Positions 45,600 to 57,659 of a stretch of DNA of 64,000 nt are shown here, in pieces; within the stretch, counting starts at the first letter, position 1; the number at the start of each line of letters is the position of its first letter. Source of the stretch: Phocoena phocoena. Taxonomy: Eukaryota > Chordata > Mammalia > Artiodactyla > Phocoenidae. The notes under the pieces were generated by a model, which had not been told where the DNA came from, ran no database searches, and worked only from the letters and a program-made list of their open reading frames with translations. The translations under genes and the position numbers were made by a program. The DNA lies in contig NC_089236.1 of NCBI RefSeq assembly GCF_963924675.1, positions 27,117,319 through 27,181,318 on the forward strand, given 5' to 3'.

Positions 45600-47722
45600 G
45601 GTCTCCTTTTCACAGGTTACAGGTTTGTAGTTCCCATTGATTTTGGTGTCTTCCCTTAGTGGTTAAGTGTGGTTCAGTGGGTTGTGTAGGCTTCCTGATG
45701 GAGGGGACTTGTGCCTGTGTTCTGGTGGATGAGCCTGGCTCTTGTCTTTCTGGTGGCCAGGACCATACCTGCTGGTGTGTTTTGGAGTGTGTGTGATCTT
45801 ATTGTGATTTTAGGTGGCCTCTCTGCCAATGGGTGGGGTTGTGTTCCTGTCTTGCTAGGTGTCTGGCATAGGGTGTCCAGCACTGTAGCTTGCTGGTCAT
45901 TGAGTGGAGGTGTGTCTTCATCTTCTGATGGTGATCTCTGGGAGAGCTTTCACCATTTGATATTACATGGAGCTGGGAGTCCTCTGGTGGGCCAGTGTCC
46001 TGAACTCAGCTCTCCCACCTCTTAGGTCAGGCCTGCCACCTGACCAGAGCATGAAGACCCTGTAAACCATAAGGCTCAGAAGAAAGAGGAGAAAGAAAGA
46101 AAGAAAAAAGAAAGAAAGAAAGAAAGAGACATTAAATTAAAGTAAAATAAAGTTATTAAAATAATTTTTTTAATTATTAAAAATTAAAAAGTAATTTAAA
46201 AAAGAAAATAAAAGAAAAGGAAGAAAGAAAGAAGAGAGCAACAAAAAGAAGTCCACCAGTGATGACAAGTGTTAAAAACTATGCTAAAAACAAAACTAAA
46301 CAAACAAAAAAAAAAACAGACAGAACCCTAGGACAAATGGTATAAGCAAAGGTATACAGAAAAAAAATCACACAAAGAAGCATACACATGTACACTCACA
46401 AAAAGAGAAAAATGAAGAAAAAGTCTATATATAAAAATAAAAAGGAAGAGAGTGACAAAATCAATAAACAAATCTACCAATAATAATAAACTCTAAATAC
46501 TAAACTAAGATAAACATAAAACCAGAAACAAATTAGATGCAGAAAGCAAACCCCAAGTCTACAGTTGGTCCCAAAGTCCACCACCTCAATTTTGGGATGA
46601 TTCAATGTCTATTCAGGTATTCCACAGATGCAGGGTACATCAAGTTGCTTGTGTAGATTTAATCCACTGCTCCTCAGGCTGCTGGGAGAAATTTCCCTTT
46701 TTCGTCTTTGTTTACACAGCTCCTGGAGTTCATCTTTGGATTCAGCCCCGTCTCTGAATGTAGGTCACCTGAGGGTGCCTGTTCTTCGTTCAGACAGGGC
46801 AGGGTTAAAGTAGCAGCTGAATAGGAGGCTCTGGCTCACTCATGCCAGGGAGAGGGAGGAGTATGGAATGCGGAGGGAGCCTGCAGTGGCAGAGGCCAGC
46901 ATAACATTGCAACAGCCTGATACGTGCCTGTGTTCTCCTGGGGAAATTGTCCCTGGATCAGTGGCGGGCTGCACAGGCTCCCGGGAGGGGAGGTGTGATA
47001 GTGTGACCTGCGCTTACACACAGGTGTCTTGGTGGTTGCAGTAGTAGCTTTAGCGTTTCATGCCTGTCTCTGATGTCTATGCTGATAGCTGTGGCTTGCA
47101 CCCATTTCTGGAGCTTGTTTAGGTGGTGCTCTGAACCCTCTCTCCTCATTCACCCCATAACAATGGTCTCTTTGCTCTTAGTTACTTCGAGTCTTTTTCT
47201 CTGATTCCCTCTGGGCTAGCTTCGTGCACTAGGTCCCCTTCAGGCTGTGTTCATGCAGTCAACCCCAGTTTTCTCTCTGGGATCTGACCTCCAAAGCCCG
47301 AGCCTCAGCATCCAGCCCTCACCCGCCCCGGCGGGTGAGTAGATAATCCTCTCAGTCTGGTGAGTGCTGATTGGCACTGACCCTCTGTGCAGGAATCTCT
47401 CCACTTTGCCTTCTACACCCCTGTTGCTGCGCTCCCCTCCCCTGCCCCCCCATCTCCACCAATGAAGGGGCTTCCTAGTATGTGAAAAATTTTCTTCCTT
47501 CACAGCCTCCTCCCAGAGGTGCAGGTCCTTTCCCTATTCTTTTGTCTCTGTTTTTTCTTTTGCCCTACCAAGGTATGTGGGGAGTTTCTTGCCTTTTGGG
47601 AAGTCTGAGGTCTTCTGTCAGTGTTCTATAGGAGTTGTTCCACATGTAGATGTATTTTTGATGTGTTTGTGGGGAGGAAGGTGATCTCCACGTCTTACTC
47701 CTCTGTCATCTTGAAGGTCTCC
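45600..47722 (-). promoter_or_regulatory. L1-B 5' UTR with degraded YY1-like start
   Basis: Transcribed toward lower coordinates. The minus-strand 5' terminus reads gagaccttcaagatgacag; human and many mammalian L1s have a YY1 site CAAGATGGC here, so one base (G to A) differs (plus-strand gtcatcttg at 47706-47714). The ORFs reported around 46.6-47.5 kb are unrelated chance frames. Confidence 0.55.
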
Positions 47723-50700
47723 TATAATTCTCATAAATAATTATACCTGTTAATGTTTTTAGTATTTATCAATTACTAGGATTATTTTTATATGATCTCT
47801 GGATATTTGCTTATTGATTGGTTAAAGTGATTGCTTGAAAAACATTCTAAACTGAACATAGAGAAACTCATCTACACATTAGCAGGATAAATTTATCATT
47901 TTTGTCATTGGTAGCTATTATTATAATCATCATCATTACCAACACAAAATAGTGTGGATTCGTTCTCAAAAGGTGATTTTTACAAGTCAACCAAACTCCT
48001 GATAATGATTTCCACCTCGTAGGTGCAGATAAATTTTACATACTTCATTGGGTCATAACATTTTGATTCTGAAGAAACCAGGAATACTATTTCCTTTAAA
48101 AAAAACTCTTGGTAAGGATTATTTATGTCTGATTGTGGTACCCACTTTCAGAAGTGAACAAACCTTGCTTTCTATCTAGAATAGGGATAATGTTTTTGTT
48201 GCTAAATTACCTCTTTATGTAACTATGGAAATCAACTCCCACATGGATTAAGGAGCAGCTTGAACTTGGTAGATATGAAGAAATAAAATCATGTTTGAAA
48301 GGATTCATATAACAATAGCAATCTCTTCTGTGCTTTACAAAGATTCACAGGCAACAGATTCAGCTTTAGATGATGAGAAGAATTGAATTTGAAGCTAAAT
48401 TATATCTGTTATGAATCTTTATTATGAAAAATAAAGTAAAATAAAGTTCCACTAAAGGTTTAAGTTATCTTCAGAATGAAGTTTACTGCATCAAAGATGT
48501 TTTGCCATTAAAATAAACCTTTGTGCAAGTTAGGAGAATAAGGCAAAATTCTAAGTTTGTTACCAGGTGATCTGGAATAAGTTAGCTACCTCATTTTGAA
48601 TGGAGGTATTAAATGAAAATGTCTTTTTACTCTGAAAATCTGTGTAATTCTGTAGCAAATTCTCTCAGATATGTAAGAATTTTTGAATGACAGTTTTAAT
48701 TTGTAAAAGTGATACAATAAGAAATCTCAAACATTCTCTCATTGATTGCTAAGGGCTTTATCTTGAACTGGTAGTTAAATTGGAGAGTCTAGCCCAAGCA
48801 GCGTTCTGTCATGCAACAACCTCTGACACACTCATCGTTCTTCCATTGAGTTTAATGAGGTGCACAAAGACAATTTATGACTCATGAGATGCTTATAAAC
48901 CTTAAACATGGACTTAAGTGAATTTTGTGTACCTAGGGAACTTGGGTAAATGAGGAATTTTGTTATGTGCTTAAAAATCTTTACCCTTTCATAAAGCCTT
49001 TGAAAAAGTGATGTTGGCAAATGGAGTCAGAAGAAAATTATAGAAAAACGCCTACTCTATAGATTATTTAATCAGTCTTTATAAATTATATTTAATAATA
49101 AACATCGGTCCTGCAACTTTGTTGACTTGTAACCCAGTAAACAAAGTAAAGTATCTATTATTTTAGAACTTGGAGGGAATTATCACCTAAATATGGATGA
49201 AGCCCTTCTCATCAATGGCTACAGTCAGTTACTATTGTAAAAGTTATATAATGCAACATCCTTAAAAATGGCATTGCTCAACTGCTAGTCTAAAATGAGC
49301 AGAAGTAAAGAGAATGGATGCAATTGGAGTCTGATGATAACCTGTAGTAGGGGAGTCATGGAGTTACCACATCTCTGCACTTCCTGTTCAGAATCTTTAG
49401 GTTCAGCACGATGGATAGGCTTAGCTCTCTCAGTCCCAAACTTCCAGAGTATGCTTAATAAACATATTATATTCCTTCACTTGGCACCATATTGTATGTC
49501 TATAAATTCTTCTAGTATCTAAACAACTTCCTATGAAACACTCCAATTTTGTTAGCAAGTTTTAAATCACCTAAGCCCATAAAGTATCAATCTAACTTAT
49601 TATAACAGACTGACTGCTGGTCCTTAAGAGCTTTTTGCTAAATGTGTGAAAAACTTCTTTATATAATCCAATAGACTTTTTAAGATGCAATTTAATCATG
49701 AAACTATTGTAAAATACAAATATTTAGAAATATTCCAAAGCACATGTAAAATGGAGTCCAAATGATTATATTATGTTCAAAAGTCAAATATATTCAAATT
49801 CCATCAGAATACTTTGAGCACATAGAATTTACTTTTAAACAGTCCATTAACTATTTGCTTGGGGGTAATTTGCCTTAGGAAAAGGGGAAAACTCAACAAC
49901 CCATTTTGTGCCAAAATTAATTCTAACAGTAATACATTTTGTGCTCCACTGACTTTCAATTTATTACTAGTGGAGCTTGGTTGATTGTTTTGATCTTCAG
50001 TTTATTGGTAATGAAGTAGGATTTACTGTGCCACCACCTTTCAGTAACATAAATGTTACTTCATTGAGCTGGTGCCTCAGTGCAAAGCACGACAAGAAAA
50101 TAATGTCTGTCTTTGCTTAAAATCATAATACTTTTGAGTGTGGTAGAATGTTTAATGTCAAACTTGTCTCCATGCATATTTATTTTTGTAATTTCAACTT
50201 TTATGAAGTAAAATGTGTTAGTCTACGGAGCTGCCATTGCAATTTGATTACAATAACACCAGACAGCAGTGAGGATAGGTCCCAAGGTATCAGATATTAG
50301 ACTGTAGGTAGGTTTACACCCAAAGCACTACATAGCCTTTAAAAAGAGGTAATATTAAACTTCAAACAATACACTCAAGGACTATTTTAAAAACAACTTG
50401 CTAAAATAAAGATAAATCTAATGATACATATATCATTCCTTAATAGGGCTCAATTTTTTTACATGTAATTTATTTTTGGATTTGAAAACCTAGTTTCAGT
50501 GTCAAATAAAGGATTATTTTAACGTTTTTTTGTTAGTTTGTTTGGATTTTTGCTTTATTTCTTATTACCAATATTTTCAATACCAGTTTTCTGACAATTT
50601 CCCAATAAGTACAGAGATGTTTTGTTTTGGTTTTTTGTCTCAAAAAAAAAAAGGAGGGTCTGCATTCTTTTTGCCCCATATATATACATCCTAATCTGGC

Positions 50701-52058
50701 TCTTTTACATTTAGTTTAATGTAGACTCTCTTTCAAAATTACTTTCACCAGATGATATTTTTTAGGTTGATTGTCTAGAAAGCACTAATATATTATTTCA
50801 CATATTCTAGTATATGATTTTTACCTTTCTTTGAAGAATTTCTAGAAGGACTTTAGGGTTAAGATGGCACAATGTTAGCCATGACTTATGTGAACATTGA
50901 GGGGCCAGACACAACAAGACATAGAGGGGATATTTGTAAGGGAAAACAAGAATCTATACCCTCCTCTAAAAATCTTGCTTAGGAAAATGCTTGGATGGTG
51001 TTTTTATTCACTAGGATAGGTATATGGACTAAAATCAAGGCAAGCCGTTTTTGAAATACAATAATGGATTCTTTCTGATATTGTGTATTTGAACTGCATC
51101 TGTGAATTCCAAGTAGTGACATATCATAGTAGTTATGCATATTTGTTTAAAGATCATGCAGGAGATCTGACATAGTTATATGGATCTGAGAATAATCATC
51201 AACATATAGGTAATAGTTGATTCTGCATTAAGTCTAATGGTAAATTACAGGGTTCTTCTAATATTTTAGAAACAGACTAAGAAAGTGGACTGGAGATTGA
51301 TATCCACTATATGGAAGAAGCAAAAATGCTGGTGTCATGAAAACCAAGGATGAAGAACTTTACAAGAAGGAGAGGAATTAATGTGGCCCATTCTGCAGAG
51401 TACTCCAAAACGAAAAAGGAAAAGAAAAGAACAACCAAAAAAATGTTGCCCATTGTGATCAGCAATGAGGAAGTTCCTTGTGAGTTCAGTGAGGGCCATT
51501 TCTGTGGAGTGTTGTAGGCAGAAGCCAGATCACAGAGGTAGTCTATGTTGAAGTGGACAAGTTGATGAGAGATTACAGTGATTTGCTTGTGAATAGACTA
51601 CAGAAGAGAAGGCAGAATCATAGTAAGGTATTAAAAGTTGAGCAAGATACTTAAGCACATTATAGCAGTGTTGGTGTATGGTAAGGGTTTAATATACATT
51701 AACTATGACTATCTGTACTGTGAAACACTCTTTCTACATTCCTGATATTTTCGTGTATAAATGAACAATTAGTGTCTCTTTTGATGTCCATTTGTGGAAG
51801 GAGGAACAACTTACTTGATTGGTGAGTTCTGTAAAAGAATTCAGAAAAAAAATTGATTTTTTATGTAATATCCCTTTCTCTTCATATCTGTAACATTAAT
51901 CTAGTGTAGGCCTTCATAATCTCTGTTTGAGATTAATCTGAAAATCTCCTTATCATTTTACAGCTTTCAGGTTCAATCTTGGTTATTATATCCTGCCCAC
52001 TATCACAAAGGCCAAGAGATCTTTATAATATGAAAATCTTAACTTGTCACTTTGTTCC
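47723..52058. other. 4.3-kb unique, repeat-poor stretch
   Basis: No repeat or gene recognised. AT-rich, with a denser non-repetitive segment around 49850-50350 and a degenerate RE1-like site at 49402-49422. ORFs 48832-49020 and 49295-49522 have no recognisable domain. Confidence 0.55.
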
Positions 52059-52592
52059 TGTTAGATTATTTATTGGTGAATAACAAACTACCCCAAAACC
52101 TAGTGACCTAAAACATAGCCATTTTTATAATGTTTTATGATTGTATTGGTCCAGAATTCCAGGCGGGAATGAGATGAATTATTCCTTTTTTACATTTAAC
52201 ATTGATAGAGTTCATTGTGAGCTCAGGGGCAGATGTTCTGGTCTGGAGGATCCATGGCAGCTTCACTCACATGTCTGGTGCCTGGGCGGGGATGGTCGAA
52301 AGACTGGGCTGAGCTGAGATAATCAACCATAGTACCTATGAGGGATCTCCTGCAGTCAGATTTCTTACAGGGAGACTCGGGGCTCCCATAGAGAGTGTTC
52401 CAAGGAATTTGAAGTGGATTCTGGCAGTCTCTTAGTGTATGTGCCCAGCACCTGACATATCGTTTCTGCCATATTCCTTTCATCAATGTTATTATGAAGA
52501 CCAGTCTAGACTCAAAAGGAGTAAAATTAATGGACTCCACTTCTCAAAAGGGAGAAGTGACAAACAATTTGAACCATCTTTAATTTACCACA
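52059..52592 (-). mobile_element. MLT1-like solo LTR (MaLR), antisense
   Basis: Antisense MLT1 blocks in order: tgttagattatttattggtg aataacaaactacccc, cctagtgacctaaaac, then the LTR interior, actccacttctcaaaaggg and ccatctttaatttaccaca. TG...CA bounded, about 534 bp. Same family as the 13.6 and 16.1 kb LTRs. ORF 52223-52540 is not a gene. Confidence 0.65.
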
Positions 52593-52625
52593 TCACTCTT
52601 CTGCTCAAAATGTCTTCTCTATATA

Positions 52626-52987
52626 CTTTTTTTTTAATTAAGTAATTAACTTATATTTATTTTTGGTTGCATTGGCATTGGGTCTTTGTTGCTGTTCATG
52701 GGCTTTCTCTAGTTGCAGTGAGTGGAGATTACTCTTCGTTGAGGTGTGGGGCTTCTCATTGTGGTGGGTTCTCTTGTTGTGGAGCACAGGCTCTACGTGT
52801 GCAGGCTTCAGTAGTTGTGGCACACAGGCTCAGCAGTTATGGCTCATGGGCTCTAGAGTGCAGGCTCAATAGTTGTGGCGCCCAGGCTTAGTTGCCCCGC
52901 AGCATGTGGGATATTCCCAGACCAGGGCTTGAACCTGTGACCCCTGCATTGGCAGGTGGGCTCCCCACCACTGCACCACCAAAGAAG
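52626..52987 (-). mobile_element. CHR-type SINE, long form, antisense
   Basis: About 362 bp, longer than the others because of repeated cagtagttgtggcac / caatagttgtggcgc blocks in the body. Ends gcaccaccaaagaagc. Flanking ctatata at 52619-52625 and 52988-52994. Diverged, probably an older insertion. Confidence 0.88.
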
Positions 52988-53109
52988 CTATATATCTATA
53001 GCTTCTATAGATAGAAGTCTATATATCTTTTTAAAGGCATTTAAGATTATTGTCTGACTGCTTTGTTTCATCCATGCATTTATTAAAGTTTATATTTCAG
53101 AAAACATGA

Positions 53110-53330
53110 AGTTGTCTAATTGTATTGAGCAAACAGGTATTATTCTAAGCACTTCACATATATTGACACACACTATTCTCCTAATAACCCGTGATATAGT
53201 TTCTTTCTAACAAATAAAGAAACCGAAACATAGAGGATTAACTTTTCCTAAGTTTTCAGTTAAGTGTGGAGTTGTGTTTGAACCTAGAAAATGTGGTCCC
53301 AAAGTCCTTGCTTCTAACCATTAACATTGG
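53110..53330 (+). repeat. MIR element, nearly complete
   Basis: Blocks in MIR order: ttgagcaaacaggtattattctaagcac, acttcacatatattgacacac, aaagaaaccgaaacatagaggattaac, gttttcagttaag, gtttgaacctagaaaatgtgg, and tccttgcttctaacca. Confidence 0.75.
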
Positions 53331-53414
53331 CTTCTAGATTGTCTCTTTCCCTGGGTAAACATCTGTTTTACTTTTTATTGGCTTATACATGTGGCAAAAA
53401 TTGACGTGTTTTTT

Positions 53415-53610
53415 CAATACCAGCTCAGTTAATACCTCCTCTGAGAAGCTTCTTTAGTACTTTTGCACATGCATCCACTTTGGCAATGATTATATTCTTT
53501 GATGATTTGTTTTTTCCGGTTTGCACACTAGAGGGCAGTACATGCATCCTCTAATTTTACAACCTAAGTCTTAGCACAGTGCCAGGCACATGATTGATTC
53601 TCTAATTACT
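53415..53610 (+). repeat. L2 LINE 3' fragment
   Basis: Matches the L2 3' end order: cctcctctgagaagcttctt, actagagggcagt (L2 cacts-block), and cttagcacagtgccaggcaca. A CTCF-core match sits inside at 53525-53538. Confidence 0.65.
53525..53538 (+). promoter_or_regulatory. CTCF core-motif match
   Basis: acactagagggcag agrees with CCASYAGRKGGCRS at 13 of 14 positions. It lies in an L2 remnant and has the same orientation as the match at 11307-11320. Motif only. Confidence 0.4.
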
Positions 53611-55565
53611 TTATGAAAAAAAATTTATGGCTAGAAGTGTCTCAGTGAACTAGTTTTTCCTTCACATTGTACCTTGTGGGCTTACACTGAAGCCTGAACA
53701 AGTTTTATGTCATTATGTTCATACTAGAACATATTTTAAAAATATAAGGAGATGGACAAATATTCTCCTTGCGTCTGAATCCTAATATATACATTTTATA
53801 ATCTTAAGACTTTTTTCCCATGCTAATAGTATTTAAAGGGTTCAATTTTCAATGGAATGTTTTATTTTAGGAGCTCTCACTTTGTGTGAGATTATAAATG
53901 TCGTACGTTTCTAGCTAAGGTTTCACAGTGAGACATTGACTATATAAATATTCAGTGGCATTCGAGAATACTAAGAATATTATTGCAGTTAGTGTAGCTA
54001 TCTGGAGAATGAGCTAAGAAAATCCATATTTAATTAAAACTAAAATTGCAGGGCATATTATATGTAGGAAAGAAATGATATACATGTATGGTATTCATTT
54101 AATGCTTAATGAGAACATCTGGTCATATTCTAGATTTTAAATTTAGACTGCAGAATAGGGAAAGGCCTTCTTTCCCACAGGCTACAATAGAAAGTCAAAG
54201 CTTAAGTGATATAATGAGTAGATTTATGCTATTCAATTGTGGTGACTCTAAACCTTAATATAAAATTATACTGCGGAGGATGAGAGGTGCTCACAGAAAA
54301 CAGGAACCAATATTTATCTGGTAATCAAGGAGCTGTGCAAGAAAGAACAATGAATGTATAATAAACACAAACCATTGCCAGATAAATTATTTGGTCAGTA
54401 ATCCTTCAGAAGGAAATAGAGCCTTTAAAAGAGTTTGATACGAACACAAAGAGAGAGAGTGTTAGAATTATATTTTCAAAGGAGTGATTTTCAATGACTT
54501 GAATGAGGCTAACTGGGTATCAGTACAACATTATGTAAACATATCTTCGTCAGAATGAGCTCAACAGAAATGCTTAGGAAGATCCAAATGGTACTTTTGA
54601 AATAGCATATCACCTAATTAGTGTTGAGCCATGGTTAAAATAAAAATGGCAAACAAAATGTAAAACAATTTTTCAATTATTATGAGATTAAAAAATGTTT
54701 AATTATTTGCTAAAGAAGTCCAAAAAAAGGATACAACAGAAATGGATATGAATTAATGGCGGTGATCCTTACATTGGTAAAGAAGGTGATGTTATGCAAA
54801 GAAAAAGGTGAATCCAAAGTGCTTCTGTAAATATTTATATTAAAGCAGAATAATTTTTCACTGAGCTCTGACTGGAAATGCTGTTATCTTATATTTTGTA
54901 TAGTATTAGGTCAATGAATAAATCACAGAAGACATTTCAAGTAATCATGAAATAATCTTAATAACCAAGAACTAGAATAATCAAGGGAAAGGCATTAATT
55001 TTATTCTTTGGTCTTTTATCAGCCATCTCTCTCTTTGAACTCTAGATGCAAAGGTTACAAAGATTAATTTTATAAATATAAAAATTGTCTAGTTAAATAG
55101 TGCTTATGGTGTGCTAAACAACTGAACTATATAATTACATCTTTGTTAACCTGAACTCACTTGGACCAATTATTACCCATATCTTTTACTTCTAAATCTA
55201 GTGTAGGTTAGGAACTGTTTGTATGAAAGAAAGATTCTGTAATGTACACTCCAAATTACATGTTAGTGTGCCTGTGCTTTGCCAATTGTTTATTCTGAAC
55301 AAAAATAAATTGTTCCTGCATTTTGGAAAGTCCATCAAAATTTAACATTTAAAGGTATTATTTTGGTTTCTTGAATCAAAGTATATTTGGCTAGGTACTA
55401 TTCAATATAAACAAAATTGATGTACAATAATTATTTCTTTTACACCCTCCCTTTAGATTGAAAATAATTAAAGCAGACTCTTTAAATAGAATCATACCTT
55501 TTCTTTTTTCTTTAACAGGGACAAAAATAAATGGATAAGGAAACTCTGCGTCATGCTCACAGACC

Positions 55566-55570
<5 letters not shown>
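53611..55570. other. Unique AT-rich sequence, nothing recognised
   Basis: No repeat or gene identified. Confidence 0.5.

Positions 55571-55612
<42 letters not shown>
55571..55612. repeat. (TA)21 microsatellite
   Basis: About 42 bp of pure TA alternation followed by a T run. Confidence 0.97.
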
Positions 55613-55617
<5 letters not shown>

Positions 55618-55634
55618 TTTTTCTTTTTTTAATT

Positions 55635-55710
55635 GATGCTATATCCCCAACACCTATTCACAATAGTAGGTGCTCAGTAAATATTTATTGAATGTTTGAG
55701 TGAATACATG
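55635..55710 (+). repeat. L2 LINE 3' terminus
   Basis: tatatccccaacacct...atagtaggtgctcagtaaatatttattgaatg matches the characteristic L2 3' end. Confidence 0.75.
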
Positions 55711-57426
55711 GCAGAGGCAAGTGATGCTGGCTAAATCGTATGAAACTGCTTTAGAAGTTTATACTTAATTAGAATCTAGCAGTTTGAAGCGAGGTCCTAA
55801 AATGCCCGGCTTTTGCCTCGAATGGCTGGTTCTCCCTGGCCGCCTGAAGGTGAGATTAACCTTTGTGAATTCTCAACAGAAATAGCTTCTAACTCTAAGA
55901 AACTAGACTTGTTCGGAAGACTGATTACTACTTAAGATTAATCACTGGTGAAATTATTTAGTGACCAAGACTTTTTTTTGCAATACGAAGTTAGTTTCAT
56001 GAGTCAAGTGTTTAATTAGAGTCTAGTCTATGGATTCTGCTTACATCCATTTCTACATTAGCATGTAGGGGATGAAGTTCTTCAATCCAGGATCTTGGGT
56101 GTTGTCTTGGACAGGAAATAGATGAGCACACTCCATATTTGTCTGCTTGACCAAGTCCCTGTCAAAAGACATATTCTTTTTCTACATCTGTAGTAGCTTC
56201 AAGTCTGGCATGGGAAATTTTCTATTTCTTTAAGACTACATATTTCCAAGTGTGTAAATTTAATGCTGCTGTTCCAGCTTAACTTTCAGTTGCAGATATC
56301 ATTTCTTTCATTTCTAATATATGGGGATGGGTGATGTATTGATTCCTCACAATTTCTACAAGAATTATTTTAAATTTTGTTGTAGTTTCTGAACCCATCT
56401 GAGAATCTGATAAAAAAATATTGATACTCTTACTAAGAAAAATTACATCTACCTAAGAATTATATATACTGTAATTATATATAAATACAATTTTATATAT
56501 TACACACATAATTATACATATATATATATATATATATAAGAATTATATCATTGTGCTATTTTTTCCTTCCTCTTCCTACTTTTTGAATTAGTGTTAAATA
56601 GGATACTGTCCAGATTCTTGAAATATTTTCATTTCTGTCATGGTTATAACATCAAATTTGATGTATGCCCAAATTGACAATAGCAATCATTGAGGGAAAA
56701 TGTTTTGAATCTTACCTTGTGTTATGCAGTTTGTCATCTCTACTTTCTTGAGATTTTTGTTATTTTGGGGTTTGGGGTGTGCTTTTTGTTTTGATTTTGC
56801 CAACTGTAACATGAAAGCAGATACCACAGCTTTAGTTATGCTGATTTAGTTTTAAAAAATTACATATATTAAAAAAAGAATTTATATATGACAGAGAGAG
56901 AAATATTAATATGTACTAATACAGACACAGTTTGGCAGAGGTTTAATGAACATATCTGGAATTTATATTTGTATAATATGCCACAAAAGTTATGGAGCCA
57001 CAACCTGCAGGAAGAAATTCAATATCTAATGAGGAAGTTAAAAGAGATATGATGGGATGAAGGAGATATATAGAAAGAAAACAACAATAGAGACCTCTCC
57101 AGTGATATCATGGGACCACATTATTTAAGTATTCTGTGGTCAAGCACCTTCCTTTCCTTCTTCCCCCAAATTTAAAATATCTCTTTTTTTCCCCAGATCT
57201 TAACATTCCCTGCTTTCAGGAAACCCTTGGGTATTCAGAAACAAATTGCATTGTAGGTATATTTTGGGGCAAAGATCAAGAGAGACTATTTGCTCCTTGT
57301 CAGATACCAATTTAATCAAAAGCAGTAAATGAATACTTTAAAACAAGAGACAGACATTAATTTAAAGGAATTTTCAGTAAAATCCTTTTATTTTCTTATG
57401 CCAGTTTAATCAATAAAAATCAGACT
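55711..57426. other. Unique AT-rich sequence with a (TA)n run
   Basis: A TA microsatellite lies at about 56517-56538. No gene or repeat family identified. Confidence 0.5.
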
Positions 57427-57624
57427 TTAATTTGCAATAGGTTTTAAGTCTCTGGCAGTGGGCTTTTTCTCCTCAAATGGCTTCCAAGGACTAAGCTGAA
57501 TGGAAAAATATTCCTCATCCTTTTGCTCAGCCAGGGCTTCTGTTGAATCCACATGTAAGACCCCATCCTTATTTTGCCTCCTTCTATTGACTCTGTGCCC
57601 ATGATTGTTCGACGTTGGTAACAC
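57427..57624 (-). other. Unrecognised ORF, possible exon or pseudogene
   Basis: A 65-codon minus-strand frame with balanced, non-low-complexity composition, ending ...KPTARDLKPIAN and a TAA stop. Upstream on the minus strand a tttctcag could be a splice acceptor, but that frame meets an in-frame TGA soon after, which weakens the case. No family recognised. Confidence 0.15.
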
Positions 57625-57659
57625 CCAATTATAATGTTTCCTTTCTCATTTCACTGAGA

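Larger units (their letters stand above)
40076..47722 (-). mobile_element. Long L1 LINE copy (L1-B), near full length, defective
   Basis: Minus-strand L1 running from a poly-T (40074-40087) through 3' UTR, ORF2, ORF1 and a 5' UTR of about 2 kb, ending with gagaccttcaagatgacag. Its 5' UTR holds a purine-rich stretch (46083-46127) and an A-rich block (46080-46560) on the plus strand. Two SINEs lie in ORF2. No convincing target-site duplication found: the left flank aatgtctagag and the right flank tataattctcat do not match. Sense-strand ORFs inside (for example 45003-45494, 163 aa) are shadows. Confidence 0.93.

Noticed and set aside
46083..46560. A-rich / GAAA stretch considered as a separate microsatellite insertion
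   Set aside because: It lies in order within the L1-B 5' UTR and looks like part of that UTR.
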